DNA of 64,000 nt from Flavobacterium panici (GTDB lineage Bacteria > Bacteroidota > Bacteroidia > Flavobacteriales > Flavobacteriaceae), in NCBI RefSeq assembly GCF_903819335.1, contig NZ_CAIJDE010000017.1, forward strand, positions 186,001-250,000, read 5' to 3'. Positions 1-8,343 of this stretch are shown here, piece by piece. Positions within the stretch are counted from its first letter, which is position 1. Every line of letters begins with the position of its first letter. The notes beneath the pieces were generated by a model. It searched no databases, was not told where the DNA came from, and saw only the letters and a program-made list of their open reading frames with translations. Position numbers and translations under genes: made by a program.

Positions 1-1817
1 GGCTGATCAACATTACATCCTCTCATAACTGCAATATAGTAAGAAAGCAATTGTAACGGAATTGTCGTAATAAGCGGTGATAATGCATCAGATGTTTCAG
101 GAATTTCGATTACATAATCGGCTAATTCGCGAACCTGCGTATCTCCTTTTGTAACAACGGCAATGATTTTACCACTTCTGGATTTAATCTCCTGGATGTT
201 ACTTACAATTTTATCGTAATGACCTTGTTTAGGTGCAATTACAATAACCGGCATTTGCTCATCAATTAAAGCAATTGGTCCGTGTTTCATTTCGGCAGCA
301 GGATAACCTTCTGCGTGAATATAAGAGATCTCTTTAAGTTTTAAAGCTCCTTCTAATGCTACCGGGAAATTATATCCTCTACCTAAATAAAGGCAGTTTG
401 GAGCATCTTTAAATTTAGCAGCAATTTCTTTTGCTCTGTCATTTGTTTCTAATGCTTCTGCTACTTTTTCAGGAATTAATTCTAATTCTTGTAAGTAAGC
501 ATGGAAATCAGGATTTGACAAAGTTCCTTTTGCTTTTCCTAATCGTAAAGCAATCATGGTAAGAACTGTGATTTGAGTTGTAAAAGCTTTTGTAGAAGCT
601 ACTCCAATTTCTGGTCCTGCGTGCGTGTAAGCACCTGCATGGCTTTCTCTTGAAATAGATGAACCTACAACATTACAAACTCCAAACACAAAAGCTCCGT
701 TTTCTTTAGCCAGTTTAATAGCCGCCATAGTATCGGCCGTTTCTCCAGATTGAGAAATAGCGATTACAACGTCATCTTTATTTATAATTGGGTTTCTGTA
801 TCTAAATTCAGAAGCGTATTCTACTTCAACCGGAATACGTGTAAATTCTTCAAAGATATACTCAGCAACTAAACCTGCATGCCATGAAGTTCCACAAGCA
901 ACAATTAAAATTCGCTTAGCGTTTAAAAATTTCTCCAGATTATCTTCAACACCAGCCATTTGAACAATTCCTTCATTGGCATGAAGTCTTCCTCTGTAAG
1001 TATCTTTAATTACACTTGGCTGTTCGTAGATTTCTTTTAGCATGAAATGATCATAACCTCCTTTTTCAATCTGCTCCAAATTCAATTGAAGTTCCTGAAT
1101 GTAAGGATCTACTAAAGAGTCATCTTTAATTTTTCTTACTTTAAGAGGTTTGTGCAGTCTGATATTAGCCATTTCACCATCTTCTAAATATACAGCATTT
1201 GCTGTATATTCAATAAACGGAGAAGCGTCTGAAGCAATAAAAAATTCTCCTTCACCTACTCCAATTGCCAGTGGACTACCTAATCTTGCAGCAACAATTT
1301 CGTTTGGATTTTTTTTATCAAAAACGGCAATTGCATAAGCTCCTACAACTTGGTTTAAGGCAATCTGAACTGCTTTACCAAGTTTAATCTTCTCATTTTT
1401 CTGAACTTCTTCAATCAGGTTTACTAAAACCTCAGTATCAGTATCAGATTTAAAAGTGTATCCACGCTTAATTAACTCTTCTTTAAGCGGCGCATAATTC
1501 TCAATAATTCCATTGTGGATGATTACTAAATCTCCAGAATTAGAAACATGAGGATGCGAGTTCACGTCATTTGGTACACCGTGGGTAGCCCAGCGTGTGT
1601 GTCCAATTCCAATATTTCCATTTATTGTAAAACCTTCATTAGCTTTAGCCTCAAGATCTGAAACTTTACCTTTTGTTTTACAAACTTTTATACCTGATTC
1701 GCCATCATACAACATAACGCCGGCACTATCATATCCTCTGTACTCAAGCCGCTTTAAGCCCTTGATAACAATAGGATAGGCCTCTCTATGGCCGATATAT
1801 CCAACAATTCCACACAT
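1..1817 (-). CDS. glmS: Glutamine--fructose-6-phosphate aminotransferase (isomerizing), 3' end cut by window
   Basis: Makes glucosamine-6-phosphate from fructose-6-phosphate and glutamine, the first step toward UDP-GlcNAc for peptidoglycan and LPS. Translation from the ATG at 1815-1817 begins MCGIVGYIG, with the class II amidotransferase Cys right after the initiator Met. The glutaminase domain covers roughly residues 2-220. Two SIS sugar-isomerase domains follow, with recognisable ACGTSWHAG and SQSGETADT motifs. The frame is still open at base 1 in ...RGCNVDQ, so only about ten C-terminal residues should be missing. It is the last gene of a minus-strand run, 7 bases after the DUF4270 stop, and is probably co-transcribed with it. 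Confidence 0.97.
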   Translation of the reverse strand, partial: MCGIVGYIGHREAYPIVIKGLKRLEYRGYDSAGVMLYDGESGIKVCKTKGKVSDLEAKANEGFTINGNIGIGHTRWATHGVPNDVNSHPHVSNSGDLVIIHNGIIENYAPLKEELIKRGYTFKSDTDTEVLVNLIEEVQKNEKIKLGKAVQIALNQVVGAYAIAVFDKKNPNEIVAARLGSPLAIGVGEGEFFIASDASPFIEYTANAVYLEDGEMANIRLHKPLKVRKIKDDSLVDPYIQELQLNLEQIEKGGYDHFMLKEIYEQPSVIKDTYRGRLHANEGIVQMAGVEDNLEKFLNAKRILIVACGTSWHAGLVAEYIFEEFTRIPVEVEYASEFRYRNPIINKDDVVIAISQSGETADTMAAIKLAKENGAFVFGVCNVVGSSISRESHAGAYTHAGPEIGVASTKAFTTQITVLTMIALRLGKAKGTLSNPDFHAYLQELELIPEKVAEALETNDRAKEIAAKFKDAPNCLYLGRGYNFPVALEGALKLKEISYIHAEGYPAAEMKHGPIALIDEQMPVIVIAPKQGHYDKIVSNIQEIKSRSGKIIAVVTKGDTQVRELADYVIEIPETSDALSPLITTIPLQLLSYYIAVMRGCNVDQ

Positions 1818-1824
1818 ATATTAC

Positions 1825-3456
1825 TTATTTATTTGGTTTCGTGTAGTAAACCTCAAGCCTCAATCTTTTATCGTAATCCGCATTACCGGCAGGTATATTA
1901 TTACCATATAATATCGTACCTAACGGATTCATAACTGATGCTCTTGGTGCTTCTGAAAAATATTCATTTGTACTTGCGTTCAATAGAATTCTATTTTTCA
2001 ATTTGTTTGATGTTACAGCACTTATATCATCTATAACAACTAATCCTAATTTAACATTGGTTGCAGTTGCAGTTTTTATAATATTACGAATATGATTTGT
2101 TATCCTAATTTTATAAGTAGTTCCTCTTTTTGTAGTTGCATCAACATTAATTATGCCTCCATAAATAACTTTTGACATTCTCGGGTCACTAGTTATACTT
2201 GAACTTCCATCTGCACTATAATCTAAAATTGGTATATTATTTGTAAAGTCATATAAATATACTCTTTTAGGTTCCTGAGCTTCCAGATTATCAGTCTTTT
2301 TAACCGCCATTTTTGCAGCATCAATAGTAAAGACTAAATTGGCTTCATTTACCAGCCATCCGTTTTTTCTAATCTCTTCTAATTTAGAACCAAAATCTTT
2401 AAGTTCTATAATGGCAAGAGATCCCTGACCACCTTTTAAATAAAGCCTGTCATCACCCGTAGTCATATTACGGCTGCTTATCGCATTTTGATACGCGGCA
2501 TCTTTAACATCCTGAAAAAGATTAACATTACTTCCTGTTAAATTAATTACTAAAGTTCTATCTTCTTTTACGTCATCAGCATCGGTTGTAATATCTGTTT
2601 TTGCTTTGTAATAAACCGTGATTTTTCCTTTAGAAAAATCCATCAAAGCCATATTACTTGGACTGCCGCTAACTCTTTCAACCTTAAAATATAATCCTCT
2701 AAAATATTCCTGAAACACATCAGCAGCAGAAAGTTTTTCTTTTGCAGCATTTAAAATTTTAGTTTGGAAAAATGCCTTATTTAATTTTAAGCGCATCGCT
2801 GGCGATGTATACGTTTTAACATCTTTACCATCTTTATCTTTTGTTACCTCTGTAGTTTCCTTAGAACTAAAATAGAATTTATTATTTTGAAATTCGTTAG
2901 CATCATCATTCAACAACGTCCCTTTATTAGTATCAAAATCACTATTTTGATCATTATAATAAAGCTGTGCTAATTGATTCCCATTATCATAGTAAGAACT
3001 TCTCATTAGATATTTAGACTCGTAAACACCTAATTTTAAAAATCCGCCTTCGCTTCCATAAATAGAATCGAGCGCATAATCATTCCTTCCAGTTTTAGCA
3101 TTTATACCTGTAACGTGACTAAAATAAGGTATATTAACAGTTACACTATCAATTACAGGTGCGTCTCCAACTGCTACTCCATAAGCAGCAAGTCCTACCT
3201 GCGTATTATAATTTGCTGTAGTTGTACCAAAAACCGGATTATCATAAATCCCTAAAGCATTAATTGCTAAAGAATTTGATTGTATTGGAGTTACTTCTTG
3301 ATTATAAGCTATAACATCATATTTTTCAGATTCCAATCCAAAATGATCATCACCAATTAAATCATCACCAATCGCATTAAAATCTTTGTCGCAAGAATAT
3401 AAAAAAACAACTGTTGCAGCTAATAGAATTTTCTTAATAAAAGAAGTATTGTACAT
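1825..3456 (-). CDS. DUF4270 family lipoprotein
   Basis: A 543-residue exported protein of the Bacteroidota DUF4270 family, function not established. The N-terminus has a basic start, a hydrophobic stretch and a lipobox ending at Cys22 (VFLYSC), followed by an Asp-rich segment. A lipid-anchored envelope protein, possibly surface exposed, is therefore likely. The rest is beta-rich with no catalytic motif I can recognise. It sits 21 bases after the glycogen-synthase-like gene and 7 bases before glmS, so the three are probably one operon. Family assignment is from recall of the family's sequence style and of this gene order in Flavobacterium. Confidence 0.85.
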   Translation of the reverse strand: MYNTSFIKKILLAATVVFLYSCDKDFNAIGDDLIGDDHFGLESEKYDVIAYNQEVTPIQSNSLAINALGIYDNPVFGTTTANYNTQVGLAAYGVAVGDAPVIDSVTVNIPYFSHVTGINAKTGRNDYALDSIYGSEGGFLKLGVYESKYLMRSSYYDNGNQLAQLYYNDQNSDFDTNKGTLLNDDANEFQNNKFYFSSKETTEVTKDKDGKDVKTYTSPAMRLKLNKAFFQTKILNAAKEKLSAADVFQEYFRGLYFKVERVSGSPSNMALMDFSKGKITVYYKAKTDITTDADDVKEDRTLVINLTGSNVNLFQDVKDAAYQNAISSRNMTTGDDRLYLKGGQGSLAIIELKDFGSKLEEIRKNGWLVNEANLVFTIDAAKMAVKKTDNLEAQEPKRVYLYDFTNNIPILDYSADGSSSITSDPRMSKVIYGGIINVDATTKRGTTYKIRITNHIRNIIKTATATNVKLGLVVIDDISAVTSNKLKNRILLNASTNEYFSEAPRASVMNPLGTILYGNNIPAGNADYDKRLRLEVYYTKPNK

Positions 3457-3477
3457 ATTCGTATTAATAGTTAAAAT

Positions 3478-4284
3478 TTAAAGACCCATAGTTTTATAGA
3501 AATTTGTATACGCTTCAGCGAATGCATCTTTCGCGGCGAAAGGTAAAAAAGGTTTTCCTGAAGATTCTATAAATTTTGTTAAACTTGGAGAAACATTTTC
3601 TGACGCAATAATGACAGCATCAGAATGCAATATGCTGGCCTTTAAGACATTTTCATAATTTGGGATTTCAAGATCAGAAATTGATTCGTGAGGAACACCA
3701 TCAAATTTAACCTTGTTTATCATTTCTAAATCTAAATTTTCATCAAAAGACTGACCATAAACTGAGGTAACGATTTTTGTATCGTTAAATAAAGCCTCAT
3801 TTTTATAGTAGTGTTTCATATAAATTGGAAGCATCGCAGCCAACCATCCATGAACATGGATAATATCTGGAACCCAATTTAATTTTTTTACAGTTTCAAC
3901 AACTCCTTTTGCAAAAAATATCGCACGCTCGTCGTTGTCTGGATATAAAACCCCTTCCTCGTCTGCAAAAGTGGCTTTACGTTTAAAATATTCATCATTA
4001 TCAATAAAGTAAACCTGAATTCTTTCTTTCGGAATTGAAGCTACTTTGATAATCAATGGCATATCTAAATCATTCACTACCAAATTCATCCCTGAAAGCC
4101 TGATCACTTCGTGTAATTGATGTCTTCTTTCGTTGATATTTCCATATCTTGGCATGAAAATTCTTATCTGACCTCCCTGATCGTTAATCATTTTAGGAAC
4201 GTCATAAGACATTAAAGAAACCTCATTTTCAGCCAAATAAGGCACGACTTCAGATGATACGTATAATATCCTCTTATCTTTCAT
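3478..4284 (-). CDS. Glycogen-synthase-like protein, GT5 N-terminal domain only
   Basis: A 268-residue protein matching only the N-terminal Rossmann half of bacterial glycogen/starch synthases (family GT5, usually about 480 residues). MKDKRILYVSSEVVPYL aligns with the start of GlgA, and IIHVHGWLAAM matches the conserved WHDWH-type region. The ADP-glucose-binding KxGGL motif expected just after the first strand is replaced by LAENEVSL, and the C-terminal catalytic domain is absent. It is often annotated as glycogen synthase, but from these changes I infer it cannot be one. First gene of the run leading to glmS, so a sugar-sensing or envelope role is possible but unproven. Confidence 0.8.
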   Translation of the reverse strand: MKDKRILYVSSEVVPYLAENEVSLMSYDVPKMINDQGGQIRIFMPRYGNINERRHQLHEVIRLSGMNLVVNDLDMPLIIKVASIPKERIQVYFIDNDEYFKRKATFADEEGVLYPDNDERAIFFAKGVVETVKKLNWVPDIIHVHGWLAAMLPIYMKHYYKNEALFNDTKIVTSVYGQSFDENLDLEMINKVKFDGVPHESISDLEIPNYENVLKASILHSDAVIIASENVSPSLTKFIESSGKPFLPFAAKDAFAEAYTNFYKTMGL

Positions 4285-4322
4285 AATAGTATTTTACTTA
4301 ATTTTTGGTAATAAAAACGTCG

Positions 4323-4330
4323 CAAAATTA
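4323..4330 (-). promoter_or_regulatory. Candidate Bacteroidota -7 element for the glycogen-synthase-like/DUF4270/glmS run
   Basis: On the minus strand this reads TAATTTTG, matching the TAnnTTTG consensus of the Bacteroidota primary sigma factor, 39 bases before the start codon at 4284. No clear -33 TTG element was found. It is back to back with a plus-strand -7 box at 4362-4369. Confidence 0.4.
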
Positions 4331-4361
4331 CAAAAATTTATGCAGTTTATAACTAATATAT

Positions 4362-4369
4362 TATGTTTG
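4362..4369 (+). promoter_or_regulatory. Candidate -7 element for panC
   Basis: TATGTTTG fits the TAnnTTTG consensus. It places transcription start near 4376, downstream of the in-frame ATG at 4363, which it overlaps. This is why I start PanC at the second in-frame ATG (4393). Confidence 0.45.
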
Positions 4370-4392
4370 CACTAAATTTTAATAATACCGCC

Positions 4393-5241
4393 ATGCATAT
4401 TTTCTACGGTAAAGTAGCTCTGATAGCCTATTTAAAAACTATCAAAACCGCAAATTCGACTATAGGATTTGTCCCAACCATGGGAGCTTTACACCAAGGG
4501 CATCTGGCTTTAATGCAGCGTTCACTTAAGGAAAATGACGACACCGTTGTAAGTATTTTTGTAAATCCTACGCAATTTAACAATCCCGAAGATCTTGAAA
4601 AATACCCTCGAACTCTTGAAGAAGACGTCAAGAAAATGAGAGGATTAAGTGACAAAATAATTTTATATGCTCCTTCTGTCGATGATATTTACGAAGGACA
4701 GACAATTTCGCAGTCTTTTGACTTTGATGGTTTAGAAAATCAGATGGAAGGAAAATTCCGTCCGGGTCATTTTAATGGTGTTGGAACAATCGTAAAACGC
4801 CTATTTGAAATCGTTACGCCAACTAATGCTTATTTTGGTGAAAAAGATTTTCAACAGCTTCAAATTGTTAAAAAACTGGTCGAAAAAAATAATCTTCCGG
4901 TAAATGTTGTTGGCTGCCCAATTTTTAGAGAAGACAATCTTTTAGCAATGAGTTCCAGAAACGAAAGGTTAACTGCTGATGAAAGAAAAGAAGCCGCAAT
5001 AATCTATAAAGTTTTAACGGAAGCCAAAGAAATCTTCCAAAACAATACACCTGAAGAAACCATTAAATTTGTCGAAGATTCCTTTAAAGACAACGAAAGA
5101 TTTGAACTCGAATATTTCGTCATTGCTGATGAATCGACATTATTACCTATCGATCACAAAACAAACGATAAAAAATACCGTGCGTTTATAGCGGTATTTG
5201 TTAATTCTATAAGACTGATAGACACCATTTCATTAAATTAA
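4393..5241 (+). CDS. panC: Pantoate--beta-alanine ligase (pantothenate synthetase)
   Basis: Condenses pantoate with beta-alanine using ATP, the last step of pantothenate (vitamin B5) synthesis in the cytosol. The 282-residue product has the family length and both nucleotide-binding signatures: TMGALHQGH (HIGH-like) near residue 30 and LLAMSSRN (KMSKS-like) near residue 180. An in-frame ATG 30 bases upstream (4363) would add ten residues unlike the family and overlaps a likely -7 promoter box, so the 4393 start is chosen. Followed after 14 bases by panD, which supplies its beta-alanine; the two form an operon. Confidence 0.95.
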   Translation: MHIFYGKVALIAYLKTIKTANSTIGFVPTMGALHQGHLALMQRSLKENDDTVVSIFVNPTQFNNPEDLEKYPRTLEEDVKKMRGLSDKIILYAPSVDDIYEGQTISQSFDFDGLENQMEGKFRPGHFNGVGTIVKRLFEIVTPTNAYFGEKDFQQLQIVKKLVEKNNLPVNVVGCPIFREDNLLAMSSRNERLTADERKEAAIIYKVLTEAKEIFQNNTPEETIKFVEDSFKDNERFELEYFVIADESTLLPIDHKTNDKKYRAFIAVFVNSIRLIDTISLN

Positions 5242-5255
5242 ATTACCTTTGCTCC

Positions 5256-5606
5256 ATGCAAATTCAAGTTATAAAATCAAAAATTCATCGAGTAAAAGTT
5301 ACTGGAGCTGATTTAAATTATATTGGCAGTATTACTATTGATGAAACTCTACTCGAGGCTTCAAACATTATTGAAGGCGAAAAAGTAGCTATTGTTAACA
5401 TTAATAATGGAGAACGTTTTGAAACTTATGCCATTAAGGGAGAAAAAAATTCAGGTGAGATCACGCTGAATGGACCTGCTGCCCGAAAAGTTCAAAAAGA
5501 CGATATTATTATTATCATTTCTTATGCAACCCTCGATTTTGAAGAAGCTAAAACCTTCAAACCGTGGATCATTTTCCCAAATGAAAACGATAATTCGTTA
5601 ACATAA
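5256..5606 (+). CDS. panD: Aspartate 1-decarboxylase precursor
   Basis: Pyruvoyl-dependent enzyme making beta-alanine from L-aspartate for pantothenate. At 116 residues it is the standard length. The self-processing site is visible as Tyr22-Ile-Gly24-Ser25. Cleavage between Gly24 and Ser25 would give the beta chain and a pyruvoyl-capped alpha chain. Fourteen bases after panC, so the product of one gene feeds the enzyme of the other. The C-terminus extends about ten residues past the core (ending NDNSLT), which is common in this phylum. Confidence 0.96.
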   Translation: MQIQVIKSKIHRVKVTGADLNYIGSITIDETLLEASNIIEGEKVAIVNINNGERFETYAIKGEKNSGEITLNGPAARKVQKDDIIIIISYATLDFEEAKTFKPWIIFPNENDNSLT

Positions 5607-5807
5607 ACCACATTCCTTTCTTATTTACGTGTGAAATTTGTCAAAAATATTTTTGTACAAACAGATTTTCTTTTGCCTAAATCGAAAATTTATTAACCGT
5701 AAGAAATCATTGCTTTTTTTATTATCCCCAAATCACAAAAAGCAAATAAAATAGTATATTGCTACACTATTTCGAATACTTTTTAATTCACTGAAATGCC
5801 ACAAATC

Positions 5808-6962
5808 ATGAAAAAAGTTTACCTACTCATTACATTAATTTCCGTTTCTGTATTCTCCCAGAAAAAATTTGACAATATCCAATCCGAAAAACTAGGAGAA
5901 GAAAGAAGAATAACAATTGGACTTCCTGCTTCTTACGATGCAAAATCAGATAAAAAATATCCTGTTTTATATTTATTAGATGGTGATTATTTATTTGATC
6001 CGTTTTCCGGAGCTATAAGTTATGGTAATTATTGGGATGATATTCCGGAGATGATTATCATTGGAATTCATCAAAATAAAGATGAAGAACGATACGACGA
6101 CACAACAATTGATCAAAACGAAGGTCTGCCTTTTGAAAAAGGAGCAAAATTTTTCGAATTTATTGGTTCAGAGCTTATTCCGTATGTAGAAAAAAAATAC
6201 CGTACATCTCCTTTTAGAATTATTGCGGGTCATGATGTAACAGCAAGTTTTGCTAACTTTTATCTTTACAAAGAAGAACCTCTTTTTAATGCATACATTT
6301 GTTTGAGCCCGGAACTTGCGCCAAAAATGGAAGTTCGTATTGCTGAAAAATTTGCCAAAATACAAAAACCAATATTCTATTATCTTTCTGCCGGAGAAGG
6401 TGATATCAAGAAAATAAAAGAACCAATTGAAAAATTGGCCGGAAATATTAAAATCGCAAATAATCCGTTAGTGAATTATAAATACGAAGTATTTAAAGGC
6501 GCGACACATTATACTGAAGTTTTACATTCGATCCCGAGTGCATTATATCAGATTTTTGATATATACAGACCAATAAATTCTGCCGAATACAACGACAAAA
6601 TTGCGGTTCTTCAAACAGGTTATGCTGATTATCTGCAAAAAAAATACAATGATATGTCTGAAGTTTTAGGCGTTCAGATTCCTGTTAGAATGAGTGACTT
6701 TAAAGTAATTGAAAATATTATTTTAAAAAGAAATGCCTACGATGAATTAGGAAGAATGGCCGAAATTGGAAACGTAAATTATCCAAAAGCCATGTTAGGA
6801 GAATATGAATTAGGCTTGATGTATGAAAAAATGGGCGATCCTAAACATGCTTCAAAAAAATACCAAAATGCTTCACAAATGGAGCCAATTGGCGATTTGA
6901 ATAAAGATTTGATGTATGAGAAAATTGACGAAATGAATACGCTTGCTAAAAAAACCAAATAA
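5808..6962 (+). CDS. Exported alpha/beta-hydrolase (esterase D-like) with GHD in place of GHS
   Basis: A 384-residue protein with a signal peptide (MKKVYLLITLISVSVFSQ), an esterase D/enterochelin-esterase-like alpha/beta-hydrolase domain (about residues 25-260) and a helical, TPR-like C-terminus. PVLYLLDGDYLFDPF is the typical oxyanion-side motif. The nucleophile elbow, expected as GHSxGG, reads GHDVTA, with Asp at residue 143 (codon 6234-6236). HYTEV supplies a plausible catalytic His. It could be inactive, or use Asp as epoxide hydrolases and dehalogenases do. An in-frame ATG at 5796 would put four extra residues ahead of the signal peptide. Its TAA overlaps the radA ATG by one base. Confidence 0.75.
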   Translation: MKKVYLLITLISVSVFSQKKFDNIQSEKLGEERRITIGLPASYDAKSDKKYPVLYLLDGDYLFDPFSGAISYGNYWDDIPEMIIIGIHQNKDEERYDDTTIDQNEGLPFEKGAKFFEFIGSELIPYVEKKYRTSPFRIIAGHDVTASFANFYLYKEEPLFNAYICLSPELAPKMEVRIAEKFAKIQKPIFYYLSAGEGDIKKIKEPIEKLAGNIKIANNPLVNYKYEVFKGATHYTEVLHSIPSALYQIFDIYRPINSAEYNDKIAVLQTGYADYLQKKYNDMSEVLGVQIPVRMSDFKVIENIILKRNAYDELGRMAEIGNVNYPKAMLGEYELGLMYEKMGDPKHASKKYQNASQMEPIGDLNKDLMYEKIDEMNTLAKKTK

Positions 6963-8323
6963 TGTCAAAAGTTAAAACTTCCTTTTTTTGTCAAAATTGC
7001 GGGACCCAGTATTCTAAATGGCAGGGACAGTGCAACGCATGCAAAGAATGGAATACAATTGCCGAAGAAATTATTCAGAAGCAGGAAAAAGCAGCGTGGA
7101 AAAGTGAACCAACCTCAACAAGCAAAGCACCGAAACCTTTAAAAATAAATGAAATTGATTCGGCTCAGGAAATCCGAATGGATACTACTGATGGCGAATT
7201 GAATCGTGTTTTGGGCGGCGGAATTGTTCCGGGATCTTTAACGCTTTTAGGCGGAGAACCGGGAATTGGAAAAAGTACACTTTTACTTCAAATCTCATTA
7301 AAATTACCTTATAAAACCTTATATGTTTCTGGAGAAGAAAGCCAGAAACAGATAAAAATGCGTGCCGAAAGAATAACGCCAAATAGCGATAACTGCTATA
7401 TTCTAACAGAAACCAAAACGCAGAATATCTTCAAACAAATTGAAGCCATTCAGCCTGAAATCGTAATTATCGATTCTATTCAGACTTTACATACTGATTA
7501 TATTGAATCGACTGCCGGAAGTATTTCTCAAATTAGAGAAACTACTGCCGAATTGATCAAGTTTGCCAAAGAAACGAATATTCCGGTTATTTTAATTGGA
7601 CATATTACCAAAGACGGAAATATCGCCGGGCCAAAAATTCTGGAACACATGGTTGATACCGTTTTGCAATTTGAAGGCGATAGAAACCATATTTACCGAA
7701 TTTTACGCTCCCTAAAAAACCGTTTCGGTTCCACTTCTGAACTCGGAATTTACGAAATGCTTGGAAGCGGTTTGAGAGAAGTAAGCAATCCTTCAGAAAT
7801 ATTGATTTCGCATAAAGACGAAGAATTATCAGGAACTGCCATTGCTACAACACTTGAAGGAATGCGTCCGTTAATGATAGAAATTCAATCTTTAGTAAGC
7901 ACAGCAGTTTACGGAACACCGCAACGAAGCACTACAGGTTACAACGCTAAAAGACTAAACATGATTTTGGCTGTTCTTGAAAAAAGAGCCGGATTCCGTT
8001 TAGGTGCAAAAGACGTTTTCTTAAACGTAACCGGAGGAATTTCTGTTGATGATCCCGCAATTGACCTTGCCGTTGTCGCTGCAATTTTATCATCAAATGA
8101 AGATATTCCGGTTGGAAAAGGTTTTTGTTTTGCCGGCGAAGTTGGACTTTCTGGAGAAATCCGTCCTGTAAACCGCGTTGATCAAAGAATTCAGGAAGCT
8201 GAAAAATTAGGCTTTGACACCATCTTTGTTTCTAAATACAATAAAATTGCTTTAAAAAATACCGGAATCAAGATTGAACTTGTGGCAAAAATTGAAGATG
8301 TCGCGAGTATTCTTTTTGGTTGA
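6962..8323 (+). CDS. radA: DNA repair protein RadA (Sms)
   Basis: RecA-related branch-migration helicase that processes recombination intermediates. The 453-residue protein shows the N-terminal four-Cys zinc finger (Cys10, Cys13, Cys24, Cys27), a Walker A motif GGEPGIGKST near residue 95, the RadA-specific KNRFG motif, and a C-terminal Lon-like domain (GGISVDDPAIDLAVVAA). Its ATG overlaps the last base of the preceding esterase-like gene's stop codon, suggesting translational coupling. Confidence 0.97.
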   Translation: MSKVKTSFFCQNCGTQYSKWQGQCNACKEWNTIAEEIIQKQEKAAWKSEPTSTSKAPKPLKINEIDSAQEIRMDTTDGELNRVLGGGIVPGSLTLLGGEPGIGKSTLLLQISLKLPYKTLYVSGEESQKQIKMRAERITPNSDNCYILTETKTQNIFKQIEAIQPEIVIIDSIQTLHTDYIESTAGSISQIRETTAELIKFAKETNIPVILIGHITKDGNIAGPKILEHMVDTVLQFEGDRNHIYRILRSLKNRFGSTSELGIYEMLGSGLREVSNPSEILISHKDEELSGTAIATTLEGMRPLMIEIQSLVSTAVYGTPQRSTTGYNAKRLNMILAVLEKRAGFRLGAKDVFLNVTGGISVDDPAIDLAVVAAILSSNEDIPVGKGFCFAGEVGLSGEIRPVNRVDQRIQEAEKLGFDTIFVSKYNKIALKNTGIKIELVAKIEDVASILFG

Positions 8324-8343
8324 TTTTTTATAAAAATACCACT

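Noticed and set aside
1150..1779. Two plus-strand ORFs (62 and 60 residues) within the glmS region
   Set aside because: Antisense shadows of the well-supported glmS frame.
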